A stretch of DNA of 64,000 nt from Nostocoides sp. F2B08 (lineage in GTDB: Bacteria > Actinomycetota > Actinomycetes > Actinomycetales > Dermatophilaceae), in contig NZ_WESE01000004.1 in NCBI RefSeq assembly GCF_009184895.1, positions 248,001 through 312,000 of the forward strand, in the 5' to 3' direction. This document shows, one piece after another, positions 45,409 to 54,269 of this stretch. The translations under genes and the position numbers were made by a program. The notes beneath the pieces are model-generated. The model had not been told where the DNA came from. It was given only the letters and a program-made list of their open reading frames with translations, and made no database searches. Numbering within the stretch: the first letter of the stretch is position 1; every line of letters starts with the position of its first letter.

Positions 45409-46473
45409 TCACTCCTTGGTCTGGGTGGACTCTGTGGTCGGGGTGGCGTGGGTGGACTCGGCGGCGCTCGGGGTGGATCCAGTGGTGCCATCGGCGGGCC
45501 CGGCGGCCTCATCGGCGTGCGGCGTCCCGTCGTGTCCGGACTTCTTGCCGAACGGCAGCACGTGCAGCACGCCGACGACGATGCAGCCGACGATGAGGCC
45601 GAGGATGGCCGAGGCGATCGTGTTGATGAGCCAGGCGAGGAAGCCACCGACGCCGGCGACACCGGCAACGCCCTCCTCGAGGCCGTGGACGAGGTCGTAC
45701 AGACCGTGCCAGCCGAGCTCGTCGACACCGACGAGCAGGATGTGGCCACCGACCCAGAGCATCGCGACGATGCCGACGGTGCTCAGGACCGAGAGGAGCT
45801 TCGGCATGCCCTTGACCAGGGCGTGCCCCACCCGCTGGCTCGTGCCCGAGCTGCGCTGGGTGAGGCTCAGACCGATGTCGTCCATCTTGACGATCAGACC
45901 GACGACACCGTAGACGAGGGCCGTGATGGCGATCGCGACGACGACCATGATGACCGTCCGCTGCACGAGCGGCTCGTTCGCGACCTCGTTGAGCGCGATG
46001 ACCATGATCTCCGCGGAGAGGATGAAGTCGGTCCGGACCGCGCCGGAGACCATCTTCTTCTCCTGCTCCGGACCCTGCTCGATGACCGGGACGTCCTGCT
46101 CGACGTGGTGCTGGATGACGCCGAGCTTCTCGAGGATCTTCTCGGCGCCCTCGTAGCAGAGATAGGTGCCGCCGATCATGAGTATCGGCGTGAGAGCCCA
46201 CGGGGCGAACACGCTCAGGATGAGGGCGACCGGCACGATGATGAGGAGCTTGTTGCGCAGCGAGCCGATCGCGATCTTCCGGATGATCGGCAGCTCGCGC
46301 TCCGGCTTGAACCCGGTGACGTAGCGCGGCGTGACGGCCGTGTCGTCGACGACGACCCCGGCCGCCTTCGCGCTGGCCCGCCCCGCGGCCGCGCTGACGT
46401 CGTCGACCGAGGCCGCGGCCAGCTTGGCGAGTGCGGCGATGTCGTCGAGGAGGGCGGCCAGTCCGCCGCTCAT
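45409..46473 (-). CDS. DUF808 (YedI-like) membrane protein
   Basis: 354 aa. DUF808 family: the start SGGLAALLDDIAALAKLAAASVDDVSAAA, read here in two parts, and the phrase KGMPKLLSVLSTVGIVAMLWVGGHI (also in parts) are diagnostic. About seven helices. Family function is unknown. The C-terminal 45 residues are a Ser/Thr/Glu-rich tail not seen in YedI. ATG 46473 overlaps the preceding gene's stop by four bases. Confidence 0.87.
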   Translation of the reverse strand: MSGGLAALLDDIAALAKLAAASVDDVSAAAGRASAKAAGVVVDDTAVTPRYVTGFKPERELPIIRKIAIGSLRNKLLIIVPVALILSVFAPWALTPILMIGGTYLCYEGAEKILEKLGVIQHHVEQDVPVIEQGPEQEKKMVSGAVRTDFILSAEIMVIALNEVANEPLVQRTVIMVVVAIAITALVYGVVGLIVKMDDIGLSLTQRSSGTSQRVGHALVKGMPKLLSVLSTVGIVAMLWVGGHILLVGVDELGWHGLYDLVHGLEEGVAGVAGVGGFLAWLINTIASAILGLIVGCIVVGVLHVLPFGKKSGHDGTPHADEAAGPADGTTGSTPSAAESTHATPTTESTQTKE

Positions 46474-46895
46474 GCGCGAGGCTCCGGGGTCACGGGTGCA
46501 GGATACGCCCGCACGTCCTCGGGGAGGGTGTGCCGATACGTCCAGGACGTGAGCGAGGTCGTCAAACCGACGATGAGGATCCCCCAGAAGATGTGCCAGG
46601 CGCGGATCTCGAGCTCGCCGAGGGTGAACTGCACCGTGATGGCGACGGCCGAGGCGACCGCCAGGCCGACGTTGACCGGCCCTGCCGAGCGGCGCAGGGC
46701 GAGATAGGCGATCGCCGACGCGATCGCCACGACGAGCGTGATCCAGGCCCCGACCTGGTGCTGGCGCAGGTAGTCGCCGGCGCCCCCGAGCATCGCCGAG
46801 GCCCAGCCCGCCTGCGCGATGACGGCGCTGAGCAGGACCGTGGCGACGCTGCGCAGGATGATCAGGTGCGGGTGGGGCATGGGCGGCGTCCGCAT
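46470..46895 (-). CDS. Four-helix membrane protein, unknown
   Basis: 141 aa with four predicted helices (about 11-33, 48-66, 73-90, 99-118). I do not recognise a family. It starts the operon that continues through DUF808 and the DUF2510 gene, with an ATGA overlap. The short hydrophobic design resembles small accessory membrane proteins. Confidence 0.7.
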   Translation of the reverse strand: MRTPPMPHPHLIILRSVATVLLSAVIAQAGWASAMLGGAGDYLRQHQVGAWITLVVAIASAIAYLALRRSAGPVNVGLAVASAVAITVQFTLGELEIRAWHIFWGILIVGLTTSLTSWTYRHTLPEDVRAYPAPVTPEPRA

Positions 46896-47045
46896 GACGC
46901 AACTCTGACAGAGCCACCCCCGCTTCGCACCCCTCCCACCCCCTCGACCCGCGACCGAGTTGCGCGGACAGGTGGCGGCGACACGCGCATACCGGCTTAT
47001 TGGGATGTATGCGGTGGAGACTAGAGAGTCCTATAACCTCCGATC

Positions 47046-48245
47046 GTGGATCCGATCCGTAACCCCTACGCACCTGGCGCCGGCCAGCGTCCCCCCGAGC
47101 TCGCGGGTCGCGACGAGCAGCTGGACGCCTTCGACGTCGTCCTCGAACGGGTCGCGCGGGGACGTCCCGAGCGCTCGGTCGTGCTCACCGGCCTGCGGGG
47201 AGTCGGCAAGACCGTTCTGTTGGGCGCGCTGCGCTCGGCCGCGGTGCGCGCGGGATGGGGCACCGGAAAGCTCGAGGCGCGACCCGACCAGTCCCTGCGC
47301 CGGCCGCTCGCCTCCGCGCTGCACCAGGCGATCCGCGAGCTCGGACCGGCAGGAGGCGCCGGCGAGCACTCGCTCGGCGTGGTCAAGTCGTTCGTCCAGC
47401 GCGACGCCGGGGCGGGTGCGAAGCTGAGGGACCGGTGGAGCCCCGGCATCGACGTGCCGGCCGTTCCCGGCCGCGCCGACTCCGGCGACATCGAGATCGA
47501 CCTCGTCGAGCTGCTCTCCGATGTCGGCGGCATGGCCGGCGACACCGGCCGCGGGATCGCGGTCTTCATCGACGAGATGCAGGACCTCGGACCCTCCGAC
47601 GTCTCCGCCCTGTGCGCCGCGGTGCACGAGATCTCCCAGTCGCGGCTGCCGTTCATCGTCGTCGGAGCCGGACTGCCGCACTTGCCGGCGGTGCTGTCGG
47701 CGTCGAAGTCCTACAGCGAGAGGCTCTTCCGCTACGCCCGCATCGACCGGCTGGACCGGAGCGCCGCCGACCGGGCGCTCGTGGCCCCTGCCGAGGACGA
47801 GGGCGCGACGTACACCCCCGAGGCACTCGAGGTGATGTATGCGCTCACCGACGGCTACCCCTACTTCATCCAGGCGTACGGCAAGGCCGCCTGGGACCTG
47901 GCGCCGCAGTCACCGATCGGGGTCGACGACGTGCGGGTCGGCGCTGCCGAGGCCGAGGCCGAGCTCGCGGTCGGCTTCTTCGGGTCGCGCTTCGAGCGGG
48001 CGACCCCCGGCGAGCGGGAGTACCTGCGGGCGATGGCCGATGTGGCCGCCGCCGGGGGCTTGGACGGCTCCGACCCCGAGTCCGTCCCGACCGCCGAGGT
48101 CGCGGCCCAGCTCGGCCGCAAGCCGCAGTCCCTCTCCCCCGCTCGCGATGCGCTGCTGAAGAAGGGCCTGATCTACTCCGGCGAGCGCGGCCGGATCGCG
48201 TTCACGGTTCCGCACTTCGGCGCGTACCTGCGCGAGCACGCCTAG
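47046..48245 (+). CDS. AAA-family ATPase (AAA_16-like)
   Basis: 399 aa, GTG start. Walker A GLRGVGKT (49-56), Walker B FIDEMQDL, a sensor region VVGAGLPHLP and a C-terminal helical plus winged-helix part (VAAQLGRKPQSLSPARDALLKKGL). This is the STAND/ORC-like layout of stand-alone AAA_16 ATPases. The job is unknown; members are found as regulators and in defence contexts, but no partner gene suggests that here. A TATAAC at 47032-47037 ends 8 nt before the GTG, so the transcript may be leaderless. The stop overlaps the convergent ArsR gene stop. Confidence 0.85.
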   Translation: MDPIRNPYAPGAGQRPPELAGRDEQLDAFDVVLERVARGRPERSVVLTGLRGVGKTVLLGALRSAAVRAGWGTGKLEARPDQSLRRPLASALHQAIRELGPAGGAGEHSLGVVKSFVQRDAGAGAKLRDRWSPGIDVPAVPGRADSGDIEIDLVELLSDVGGMAGDTGRGIAVFIDEMQDLGPSDVSALCAAVHEISQSRLPFIVVGAGLPHLPAVLSASKSYSERLFRYARIDRLDRSAADRALVAPAEDEGATYTPEALEVMYALTDGYPYFIQAYGKAAWDLAPQSPIGVDDVRVGAAEAEAELAVGFFGSRFERATPGEREYLRAMADVAAAGGLDGSDPESVPTAEVAAQLGRKPQSLSPARDALLKKGLIYSGERGRIAFTVPHFGAYLREHA

Positions 48246-48946
48246 GGGACCGGATCGGGCGCCGGCGACTCCCCCGGTCGTGGGAGCGAGTCGTCGGCGA
48301 GGATGCCCACCATGCGCCACAGCCGGCGTGACTCCTCCGTCGGCCGTTGCGAGCGCTCGATCGCCTCCCGCATCAGCTCCCCCAAGCGGTCGGACAGCCA
48401 GCGCACGTCCTCCTCGGTCAGCTCCAGCAGCCCGGTCTGGATCGTCGCGCGCGGCCGCTTCTCCCGGCCGCTGCTCCAGTCGGGGACCCACGCCGTGACC
48501 CGCGCGATGACGTCATGGAGGTCCAGCGCTTCCTGGTCCATGAAGGCGCGCAGCACCAGCTCGTCCTCGGGCTCGACGGGCTCTGCGGGGGTGGGGACCA
48601 CATAGCCGCTGCCGGCCGCCATCCACACGCGGTCCCGCCGGTCGCGAGCGTGCTCGGGCGCCTCGACGATGAGACCGGCGCGGGCAAGCTGACGCAGGTG
48701 GAAGCTCACCGAGTTGGCCGGCGCGTCGACGAGCTCGGCGAGGTCCGCCGCCCTCCTGGGGACGTCCTCGTGCATGAGCTCGAGGATCCGCCTTCGCAAC
48801 GGATGGGACATGGCCTTGAGCATCGGGGACGAGAGCCGCACGTTGCGGGACTGTGGCCGGTCGTCGGTGCTCGCGTCCTGGGGCGCGCCCCCGCCGGGCG
48901 TTCCACCGGTCACCGGGGCCTCATTCTCGGTGTCGGGAGCCGTCAT
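48242..48946 (-). CDS. ArsR-family helix-turn-helix regulator
   Basis: 234 aa from ATG 48946 (an in-frame ATG at 48958 is possible). Winged helix around SPMLKAMSHPLRRRILELM, then RAADLAELVDAPANSVSFHLRQL (in parts), followed by a C-terminal helical domain of about 120 residues rich in charge. It lacks the Cys pairs of metal-sensing ArsR proteins, so the signal is probably an organic ligand. It is divergent from an MFS exporter, and the gap holds tandem palindromes that are its likely operators. Confidence 0.88.
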   Translation of the reverse strand: MTAPDTENEAPVTGGTPGGGAPQDASTDDRPQSRNVRLSSPMLKAMSHPLRRRILELMHEDVPRRAADLAELVDAPANSVSFHLRQLARAGLIVEAPEHARDRRDRVWMAAGSGYVVPTPAEPVEPEDELVLRAFMDQEALDLHDVIARVTAWVPDWSSGREKRPRATIQTGLLELTEEDVRWLSDRLGELMREAIERSQRPTEESRRLWRMVGILADDSLPRPGESPAPDPVP

Positions 48947-48975
48947 GACGGACAGCATACTTCTCCGCAAGGTAA

Positions 48976-49010
48976 ATTGCGCAATATCTATTGCGCAATA
49001 TCTATTGCGG
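48976..49010. promoter_or_regulatory. Tandem palindromic operators, ArsR gene / MFS gene
   Basis: ATTGCGCAAT occurs at 48976-48985 and 48990-48999, each a perfect 10-bp palindrome, spaced exactly 14 bp apart, followed by a half site ATTGCG at 49004. The unit ATTGCGCAATATCT repeats directly. The MFS gene begins at 49027, so bound repressor would cover its promoter. A third, weaker CCGCAA lies at 48965. Confidence 0.85.
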
Positions 49011-49026
49011 GTCTAGTGTCGCTGCC

Positions 49027-50385
49027 ATGACCACGCCGAAGTCCGTCACGCTCGCCGCTCCCGGCGCGCCGATCACCGCCGAGGCACCCGCGCGCCCCCC
49101 GGCGGATACGACCACCCAGCCGGCTGTGGATACGGGCACCCACACCGAGCACGACACCCGGACTTCGGGCTCGCTGTGGCGCTCACGGTCCTACTGGGTC
49201 TGGCTCGTCAGTGACACCGCACAGGCCGTGGGCTCCACGCTCCAGTTCTTCCTCATCCCCCTTCTCGTCGTCCTGGTCAGCGGGGACGCCGCGCTCGCCG
49301 GGACGGTCGCGGCCGTCGGTTTCGCCGGACGGATCGCCACCACCCTCGTCGGCGGGGTCCTGGCCGACCGACACGACCTGCGACGGCTGATGGTGCTCAG
49401 CGGTCTCTCCGCGGCGGTGGTCGTGGGCGGGATCCTCGCAGTCATCGAGCTCGAGGTGGGGCTGGTCGCGCTCGCGGCGCTGAACCTCCTCGCGGGTGTG
49501 CGCGCCGGTCTGCTGGGCGGGGCTTCCAACGCGGCCCTCAAGCAGGTGGTCCGCCCCGAGGTGCTTCCGACGGCGTCGGCGGCCAACCAGGCCCGTGACG
49601 CCGCGGTCTCGATGGGCGGTGCACCGCTCGGCGGGGCGCTGCTCGGCATCGGTGCGGTGCCGGCACTCGTGGTGACGGCTGTCGCCTATCTCGTGAGCGC
49701 GGTGAGCGCCCTTGTGCTGAAGGGCGACTTCCGGCCGTTCCTTTCCGAGGAGTCCAGCTCGATCCGGGGCGAGATCGGCGCGGGGCTGCGGTGGCTGTGG
49801 GCACGGGCCGAGCTGCGCCGGGTGATGGCGGTCGCGCTCCTGCTCAACCTCGGGCTCAACGGCGCGGTCACCACCCTGCTCTACCACCTGGCCACGACCG
49901 GCGAGTCACCCGCCCGGATCGGGCTGGTCTCCACCGCGCTGGGTCTGGGTATGCTGCTCGGCGCGGCGGTCGCGGGACCGGTGGTCCAGCGCGTCCCGTC
50001 CGGGTGGGTCGCCATGGTCGGCCTCTCGCTCGCCGGTCTGTCGATGCTCGCGCTGCCCTTCGCACCGGGCTTCTGGTCGACGCTGGCGATCCTGACCCTC
50101 GGCATCCTGGGAGCCCCGGCGGCCAATGCGGCGATCATCGGCTACCTCATGCACCAGACGCCCCGGGCCGTCCTCGGGCGCGTCATGAGTGCGGTCGAGC
50201 TCGCCGCGGCCGGAGCCATGCCACTGGCGCCACTCCTGGCGGGCTGGGGTCTGGCCGCCTTCGGCCTGCGGCCCACCCTGCTCGCCTGTGCCCTCATCTG
50301 CGTGGTGGCTGTCGGCGCCATCCTCACCAGCCGTCCCCTGCGCAGCCTCCCCCGCCCGGAGGCATGGGCGCCGGCTGCGGAGTGA
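49027..50385 (+). CDS. MFS transporter (drug/metabolite exporter type)
   Basis: 452 aa, 12 helices after a long Ala/Thr/Pro-rich N-terminal tail (about 50 residues). The loop 2-3 motif GGVLADRHDLRRLM is the MFS A-motif. Layout and sequence resemble the MFS_3/EntS-like exporter group. The divergent ArsR regulator and tandem operators suggest induction by its own substrate. Substrate unknown. Confidence 0.88.
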   Translation: MTTPKSVTLAAPGAPITAEAPARPPADTTTQPAVDTGTHTEHDTRTSGSLWRSRSYWVWLVSDTAQAVGSTLQFFLIPLLVVLVSGDAALAGTVAAVGFAGRIATTLVGGVLADRHDLRRLMVLSGLSAAVVVGGILAVIELEVGLVALAALNLLAGVRAGLLGGASNAALKQVVRPEVLPTASAANQARDAAVSMGGAPLGGALLGIGAVPALVVTAVAYLVSAVSALVLKGDFRPFLSEESSSIRGEIGAGLRWLWARAELRRVMAVALLLNLGLNGAVTTLLYHLATTGESPARIGLVSTALGLGMLLGAAVAGPVVQRVPSGWVAMVGLSLAGLSMLALPFAPGFWSTLAILTLGILGAPAANAAIIGYLMHQTPRAVLGRVMSAVELAAAGAMPLAPLLAGWGLAAFGLRPTLLACALICVVAVGAILTSRPLRSLPRPEAWAPAAE

Positions 50386-50424
50386 CCGTGGCGGTCGCCC
50401 GGGCCCCCCACCGGTGTGCGGGTG

Positions 50425-51816
50425 TCAGTGCCCCGGACCAGTGACCACCTTGCGGCGTTCGGATTCGTGTGCGCCTCCCTTGCGCGACAGGGTCGTGCAC
50501 GCCTCCTCGATGTCGCGGGCGAGGGTGTCGACGTGCTCCCGGCTCATCGTCTCCTTGACCAGGGCGCGCATGATTGTCACGTCCTGGGCGTTGGGAGGCA
50601 GGGTGTACGCGGGCACCATCCAGCCGCGTTCCGCCGACAGCTGCCAGGCGATGTCGAACTCGTCGAAGGACCCACGCTCGGCCAACCGGAAGGCCACGAG
50701 GGGAAGCTGCTCCTCGTCCCGGCCGATCACCTCGAACCGACCCATGGCCTCGAGTTTGTCGCCGAGGACCCGGGCGTTCTGCTGCATGTTGCGCATGATG
50801 TACGCGTAGCCCGCGCGGCCGTAGCGGACGAGGTTGTAGTACTGCGCGATGACCATCGCCGAGCCCGTCGAGAAGTTCAGGGTGAACGTCGCGTCCGTCT
50901 TGCCCAGGTAGTTCTCCTCGAAGACCAGGTCCGGCGCGAGGTCGGCGGTCTCGCGGAAGATCAGCCAGCCGATGCCGGGGTAGACCAGTCCGAACTTGTG
51001 TCCCGACACGTTGATCGAACGAACCTGCTCGAGGCGGAAGTCCCACGGCGAGTCCGGGTAGAGGAAGGGCCAGACGAACCCCCCGCTGGCGCCGTCGACG
51101 TGCAGAGGAACGTCGAGCCCGCGCTCCTGCTTGATCCGCACCAGCAGGTCGTTGATCCCGACGATGTCGTCCTTGTGACCGGTGAACGTCGTCCCGAGCA
51201 CTGCGGCGACACCGATCGTGTTCTCGTCGATGTGCGGCTCGACGTCATCGGGGCCGATCGTGTATTTGCCCGGTGCCAGTGGCACGATTCGGGGCTCGAC
51301 GTCGAAGTAGCGGCAGAACTTCTCCCAGACGACGTGCACATCCCCGCCGAAGACGAGATTGGGGTTGGTGGTCGCCGCACCCTCCGCCCCCCGCCGCGTG
51401 CGCCAGTTCCACTTCAGCGACAGCGCGCCGAGCATGATGGCCTCGGAGGAACCCTGGGTGCGCGCTCCGGTCGTCGACCCGGGAGCGTGGAACAGGTCGG
51501 CCAGCATCCGGATGCAGCGCTGCTCGATCTCGGCCGTCCGGGGGTACTCGGCGTGGTCGATGAAGTTGCGGTGCAGGTTGGCCGCGATGAGGCGCTGCGC
51601 CTCCGGCTCCATCCACGTCGTGACGAACGTGGCCAGGTTGCGAGCCGGATCCCCCTCCAGGGCCAGGTCCTCGGCGACGAGGCGCATCGCGTCGACCGCG
51701 GTCATGCCCGATGCCGGGAACTCCCGACTCGGCACCTCCGCTGTGGCGAACCTGTTGCCGAACAGGGCGGCATCGGCCTCGTACTGCGGGGAGTCGTTCT
51801 GCGAAGCGGTGGACAT
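50425..51816 (-). CDS. gadB: Glutamate decarboxylase
   Basis: 463 aa. PLP enzyme that converts glutamate to GABA while consuming a proton, which protects against acid. The PLP lysine is Lys274 in SINVSGHKFGLVYPG; DGASGGFVWPF holds the cofactor-ring Asp, and TTGARTQGSSEAIMLG binds the phosphate. Length matches E. coli GadB (466). The C-terminus contains His residues, compatible with the pH-sensing C-terminal tail. No GABA antiporter (gadC) is in the window. A YrhK-like gene (frameshifted) and a ClC channel lie upstream on the same strand. Confidence 0.96.
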   Translation of the reverse strand: MSTASQNDSPQYEADAALFGNRFATAEVPSREFPASGMTAVDAMRLVAEDLALEGDPARNLATFVTTWMEPEAQRLIAANLHRNFIDHAEYPRTAEIEQRCIRMLADLFHAPGSTTGARTQGSSEAIMLGALSLKWNWRTRRGAEGAATTNPNLVFGGDVHVVWEKFCRYFDVEPRIVPLAPGKYTIGPDDVEPHIDENTIGVAAVLGTTFTGHKDDIVGINDLLVRIKQERGLDVPLHVDGASGGFVWPFLYPDSPWDFRLEQVRSINVSGHKFGLVYPGIGWLIFRETADLAPDLVFEENYLGKTDATFTLNFSTGSAMVIAQYYNLVRYGRAGYAYIMRNMQQNARVLGDKLEAMGRFEVIGRDEEQLPLVAFRLAERGSFDEFDIAWQLSAERGWMVPAYTLPPNAQDVTIMRALVKETMSREHVDTLARDIEEACTTLSRKGGAHESERRKVVTGPGH

Positions 51817-51850
51817 GTGCGTTCTCCTTCGTGACTGGGTAAGAATGACT

Positions 51851-51871
51851 GTCCCCGACGGTTACGGGGAC
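51851..51871 (-). terminator. Hairpin at the end of the YrhK-like gene
   Basis: GTCCCCG (51851-51857) pairs with CGGGGAC (51865-51871) around the TAA of the YrhK-like gene. It could separate that gene from gadB, which begins 35 nt on. Confidence 0.5.
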
Positions 51872-52576
51872 CGGTCGCTGTGGGTGGCCGGCTTCGATCC
51901 GACCGCCTGTCGCCAGGCGGGGAACATCAGGGCCGCTCCGACGAGGAAACACACCGCTCCGAGCAGGGTCCCGGCAACCGCGACGCGGGTGTTCACCACC
52001 TGGTTCGAGTCGGGGAGGACATAGCTCGAGAGGGCCGAGGCCATGAACAGCACCGAACCGAGCATGTTCAGCCACGCGATGCGCCATGGAAGGCTGCTCC
52101 ACCGAACCTGGCCGAGACGGCCATCGGACACGGCACGCACCGCGAGAGCACTCGACACGAGAAACAGCACCGAGCCGAAGAAGTCCGGTCGCCACACGTA
52201 ACGGTCCACCTCGGCGGCGGTCGCGTTGTGGGTGAGCGGGGCCGGCAGTGCTGACGTTGAAGAACAGCGTTCCGGGGAACTGTGTCGCGGCGGCGAGCCA
52301 GTTCAGGTCACGCGGCCGCCAACCCCAGAGCGCCAGATGCACGGGCACGTGCTGGGAGCTGTCGTCGACAGTCGTGGCAGCGGGCGTCTGCGCCTGGACG
52401 AGTTGGACGAGGGAGGCTGCGGTGAACAGCACCGAGCCCACGACGTACGTCGCCCCGTCCACCGGACCGCCGACGGCGTTGACGAAGGCCGGCACCGACC
52501 CCAGGACGAAGCAGGCCGAGCCGAGAACGAACAGCACGGCGATCCCGGCGTTGAGTCGGGCGGGACGCACGGACAT
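51862..52576 (-). pseudogene. YrhK-like membrane protein gene with a one-base frameshift
   Basis: Reading from ATG 52576, the frame gives VLFVLGSACFVLGSVPAF and, further on, NWLAAATQFPGTLFFNVSTA, then goes out of frame near 52235-52245. The continuation is found in another frame (DRYVWRPDFFGSVLFLVSSA and onward to 51862). Removing one G in the GCCGGCC run restores a continuous protein of about 237 residues with two pairs of helices, as in YrhK-domain proteins. Either the gene is broken, or the base is a sequencing error. It lies between gadB and the ClC gene. Confidence 0.8.
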
Positions 52577-52694
52577 CGGACCTCCTCGCGGGCTGCTCTC
52601 CCACTCTTGATCGTCGACGCGTGAGCGCGGCTCCCCCGACGAGGGTGATTAGCCGACCCCTATCGGAATGGCGCGACCATGAGGCGGTCGCCGC

Positions 52695-54053
52695 TCACTC
52701 CCTGTCGGCGGGGTGTTCCGGCTCGGCCTCGTCGCTGCGGTCGACCGGTCCGGGGGTCGGCATGGCGGAGGTGACGACGAACGCCACGACGACGGCGATG
52801 ACCACCTGCGGGGTGACCTGCAGCCCGTCCACACCCATGAGGAGGGTCGCGAGCAACACGGAGGTGAGCGGCAACCGCAGCATCGCGCAGCTCATCGCCC
52901 CGATGCCCATTCCGATCGCCGGCGCCAGGTCCATGCCCGGGAGACCGCTGAGCCCGATCCCGAGCACTGCGCCGACGAACATCGCAGGGAAGACCGGGCC
53001 ACCGCGGAAGGCGCTCAGCGAAAGAGCGTAGGCGAGCGTCTTGAACAGCCCGAGCACCATCAGGACACCGAGGGAGTAGGTGCCCGCATTCGAAACGAGC
53101 TCGGGGAGTGCGTCCTGACCGGAGAAGAGGACGTCTGTGAACGCGTTTCCGGTGATGATCTGATAGGCCATCGCGCACCCGCCGATCAGCAGGCCGAGGC
53201 CCACCGTGACCGGCACCCGGCCACGGTGGACCAGGGGTCGCAGGCTCACCGCGCCCCAGCGAATGGCCCACCCGAGCAGAGCGGCCACGACACCGACAGG
53301 GACTGCCCAGAGCATCGTGGCGATCGTGGGTGACTCGGCGGGGGGTACCGTCGTCAGGGCAAGAGAGAACGTGCCGAGCCCGGTCCACGAGTCGAGGCCG
53401 ACGAAGACCAGCGCGCCCACTCCGGAGGCCAGCAGGCCCGGAAGGGCGACGAGGGTGAGCGTGGTACCGGCGATGCCCGCCGCCTCCATGATGAGGAAGG
53501 CGCCCAGGAGAGGCGACCCCAGCAGGGTGCTCACCGCCGCGAAGCTGCCGGCTGAACCCATGACGGTGGCAGCCATGGGTGGTGCGTCCTTCTTCGCCAG
53601 GCGCACGGTGAGGGCGGCCAGCCCACCCCCGATGGCGATCAGCGGCGCCTCCGGGCCGAGCACGGCGCCCAGACTCAGACTGGTGAACGCCGCGAGCACG
53701 ATGCCGATCAGGTCGCGGCCGGCCGCCGGACCTCCCCCCGTCGTGAAGCCGGGGGCCGGTGAGTGGCCGCCGGTGCCCGGAAGGTAGCGGATGGTCAGCG
53801 CGGTGAGCAGGCCGCAGAGGGCGAGCCACGGCACCGGCCACCATGCCGGAGCGGACCCGAACAGATCAGCGGGCAGATCCTCGAAGAGGAATCGCTGGAG
53901 GACCGACACGAGTGCAAGGAACCCGTAGGCGACCGCGGAGACGGGAGCACCGATCAGCGCAGCGAGCACGAGCAACGAGAGATAACCCCGCGAGCGGAGC
54001 AGCGAGGCCGGGTCGGGCGCGCCTGTGGGAGCGGGGACGGTGGGGCCGGTCAC
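52695..54053 (-). CDS. ClC-family chloride channel/antiporter
   Basis: 452 aa from GTG 54053, which has AGGAGG upstream. About 12-14 helices. The selectivity motifs are present in variant form: GTGGHSPAPG in place of GSGIP, GPEAPL with the gating Glu (GxExP), and GGPVFPAMFVGAVLG (GxFxP). ClC antiporters exchange 2 Cl- for 1 H+; in E. coli they provide the charge balance for amino-acid-decarboxylase acid resistance. Same strand and closeness to gadB fit that role. The variant first motif leaves ion selectivity open. Confidence 0.9.
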   Translation of the reverse strand: MTGPTVPAPTGAPDPASLLRSRGYLSLLVLAALIGAPVSAVAYGFLALVSVLQRFLFEDLPADLFGSAPAWWPVPWLALCGLLTALTIRYLPGTGGHSPAPGFTTGGGPAAGRDLIGIVLAAFTSLSLGAVLGPEAPLIAIGGGLAALTVRLAKKDAPPMAATVMGSAGSFAAVSTLLGSPLLGAFLIMEAAGIAGTTLTLVALPGLLASGVGALVFVGLDSWTGLGTFSLALTTVPPAESPTIATMLWAVPVGVVAALLGWAIRWGAVSLRPLVHRGRVPVTVGLGLLIGGCAMAYQIITGNAFTDVLFSGQDALPELVSNAGTYSLGVLMVLGLFKTLAYALSLSAFRGGPVFPAMFVGAVLGIGLSGLPGMDLAPAIGMGIGAMSCAMLRLPLTSVLLATLLMGVDGLQVTPQVVIAVVVAFVVTSAMPTPGPVDRSDEAEPEHPADRE

Positions 54054-54269
54054 GGATCTGCCTCCTGGGGGGCCTGCGTCCCGCATGCGTGGGACCGGCC
54101 CCAACCTAGCGCCGCCGGGTCCGCTCGCATGCGGGTTCGGCGCACTCGGGCATTGGTAGAGGGGTCGCCGGGGCGAGGCGGCATTCCTGTTGCCGCTGTC
54201 GGACCGGCTCGCCACACTGGTCGATGCGCCGTCGTCATGGCGGAGGCACTGCGGCCGAGGAGGCGTTCG

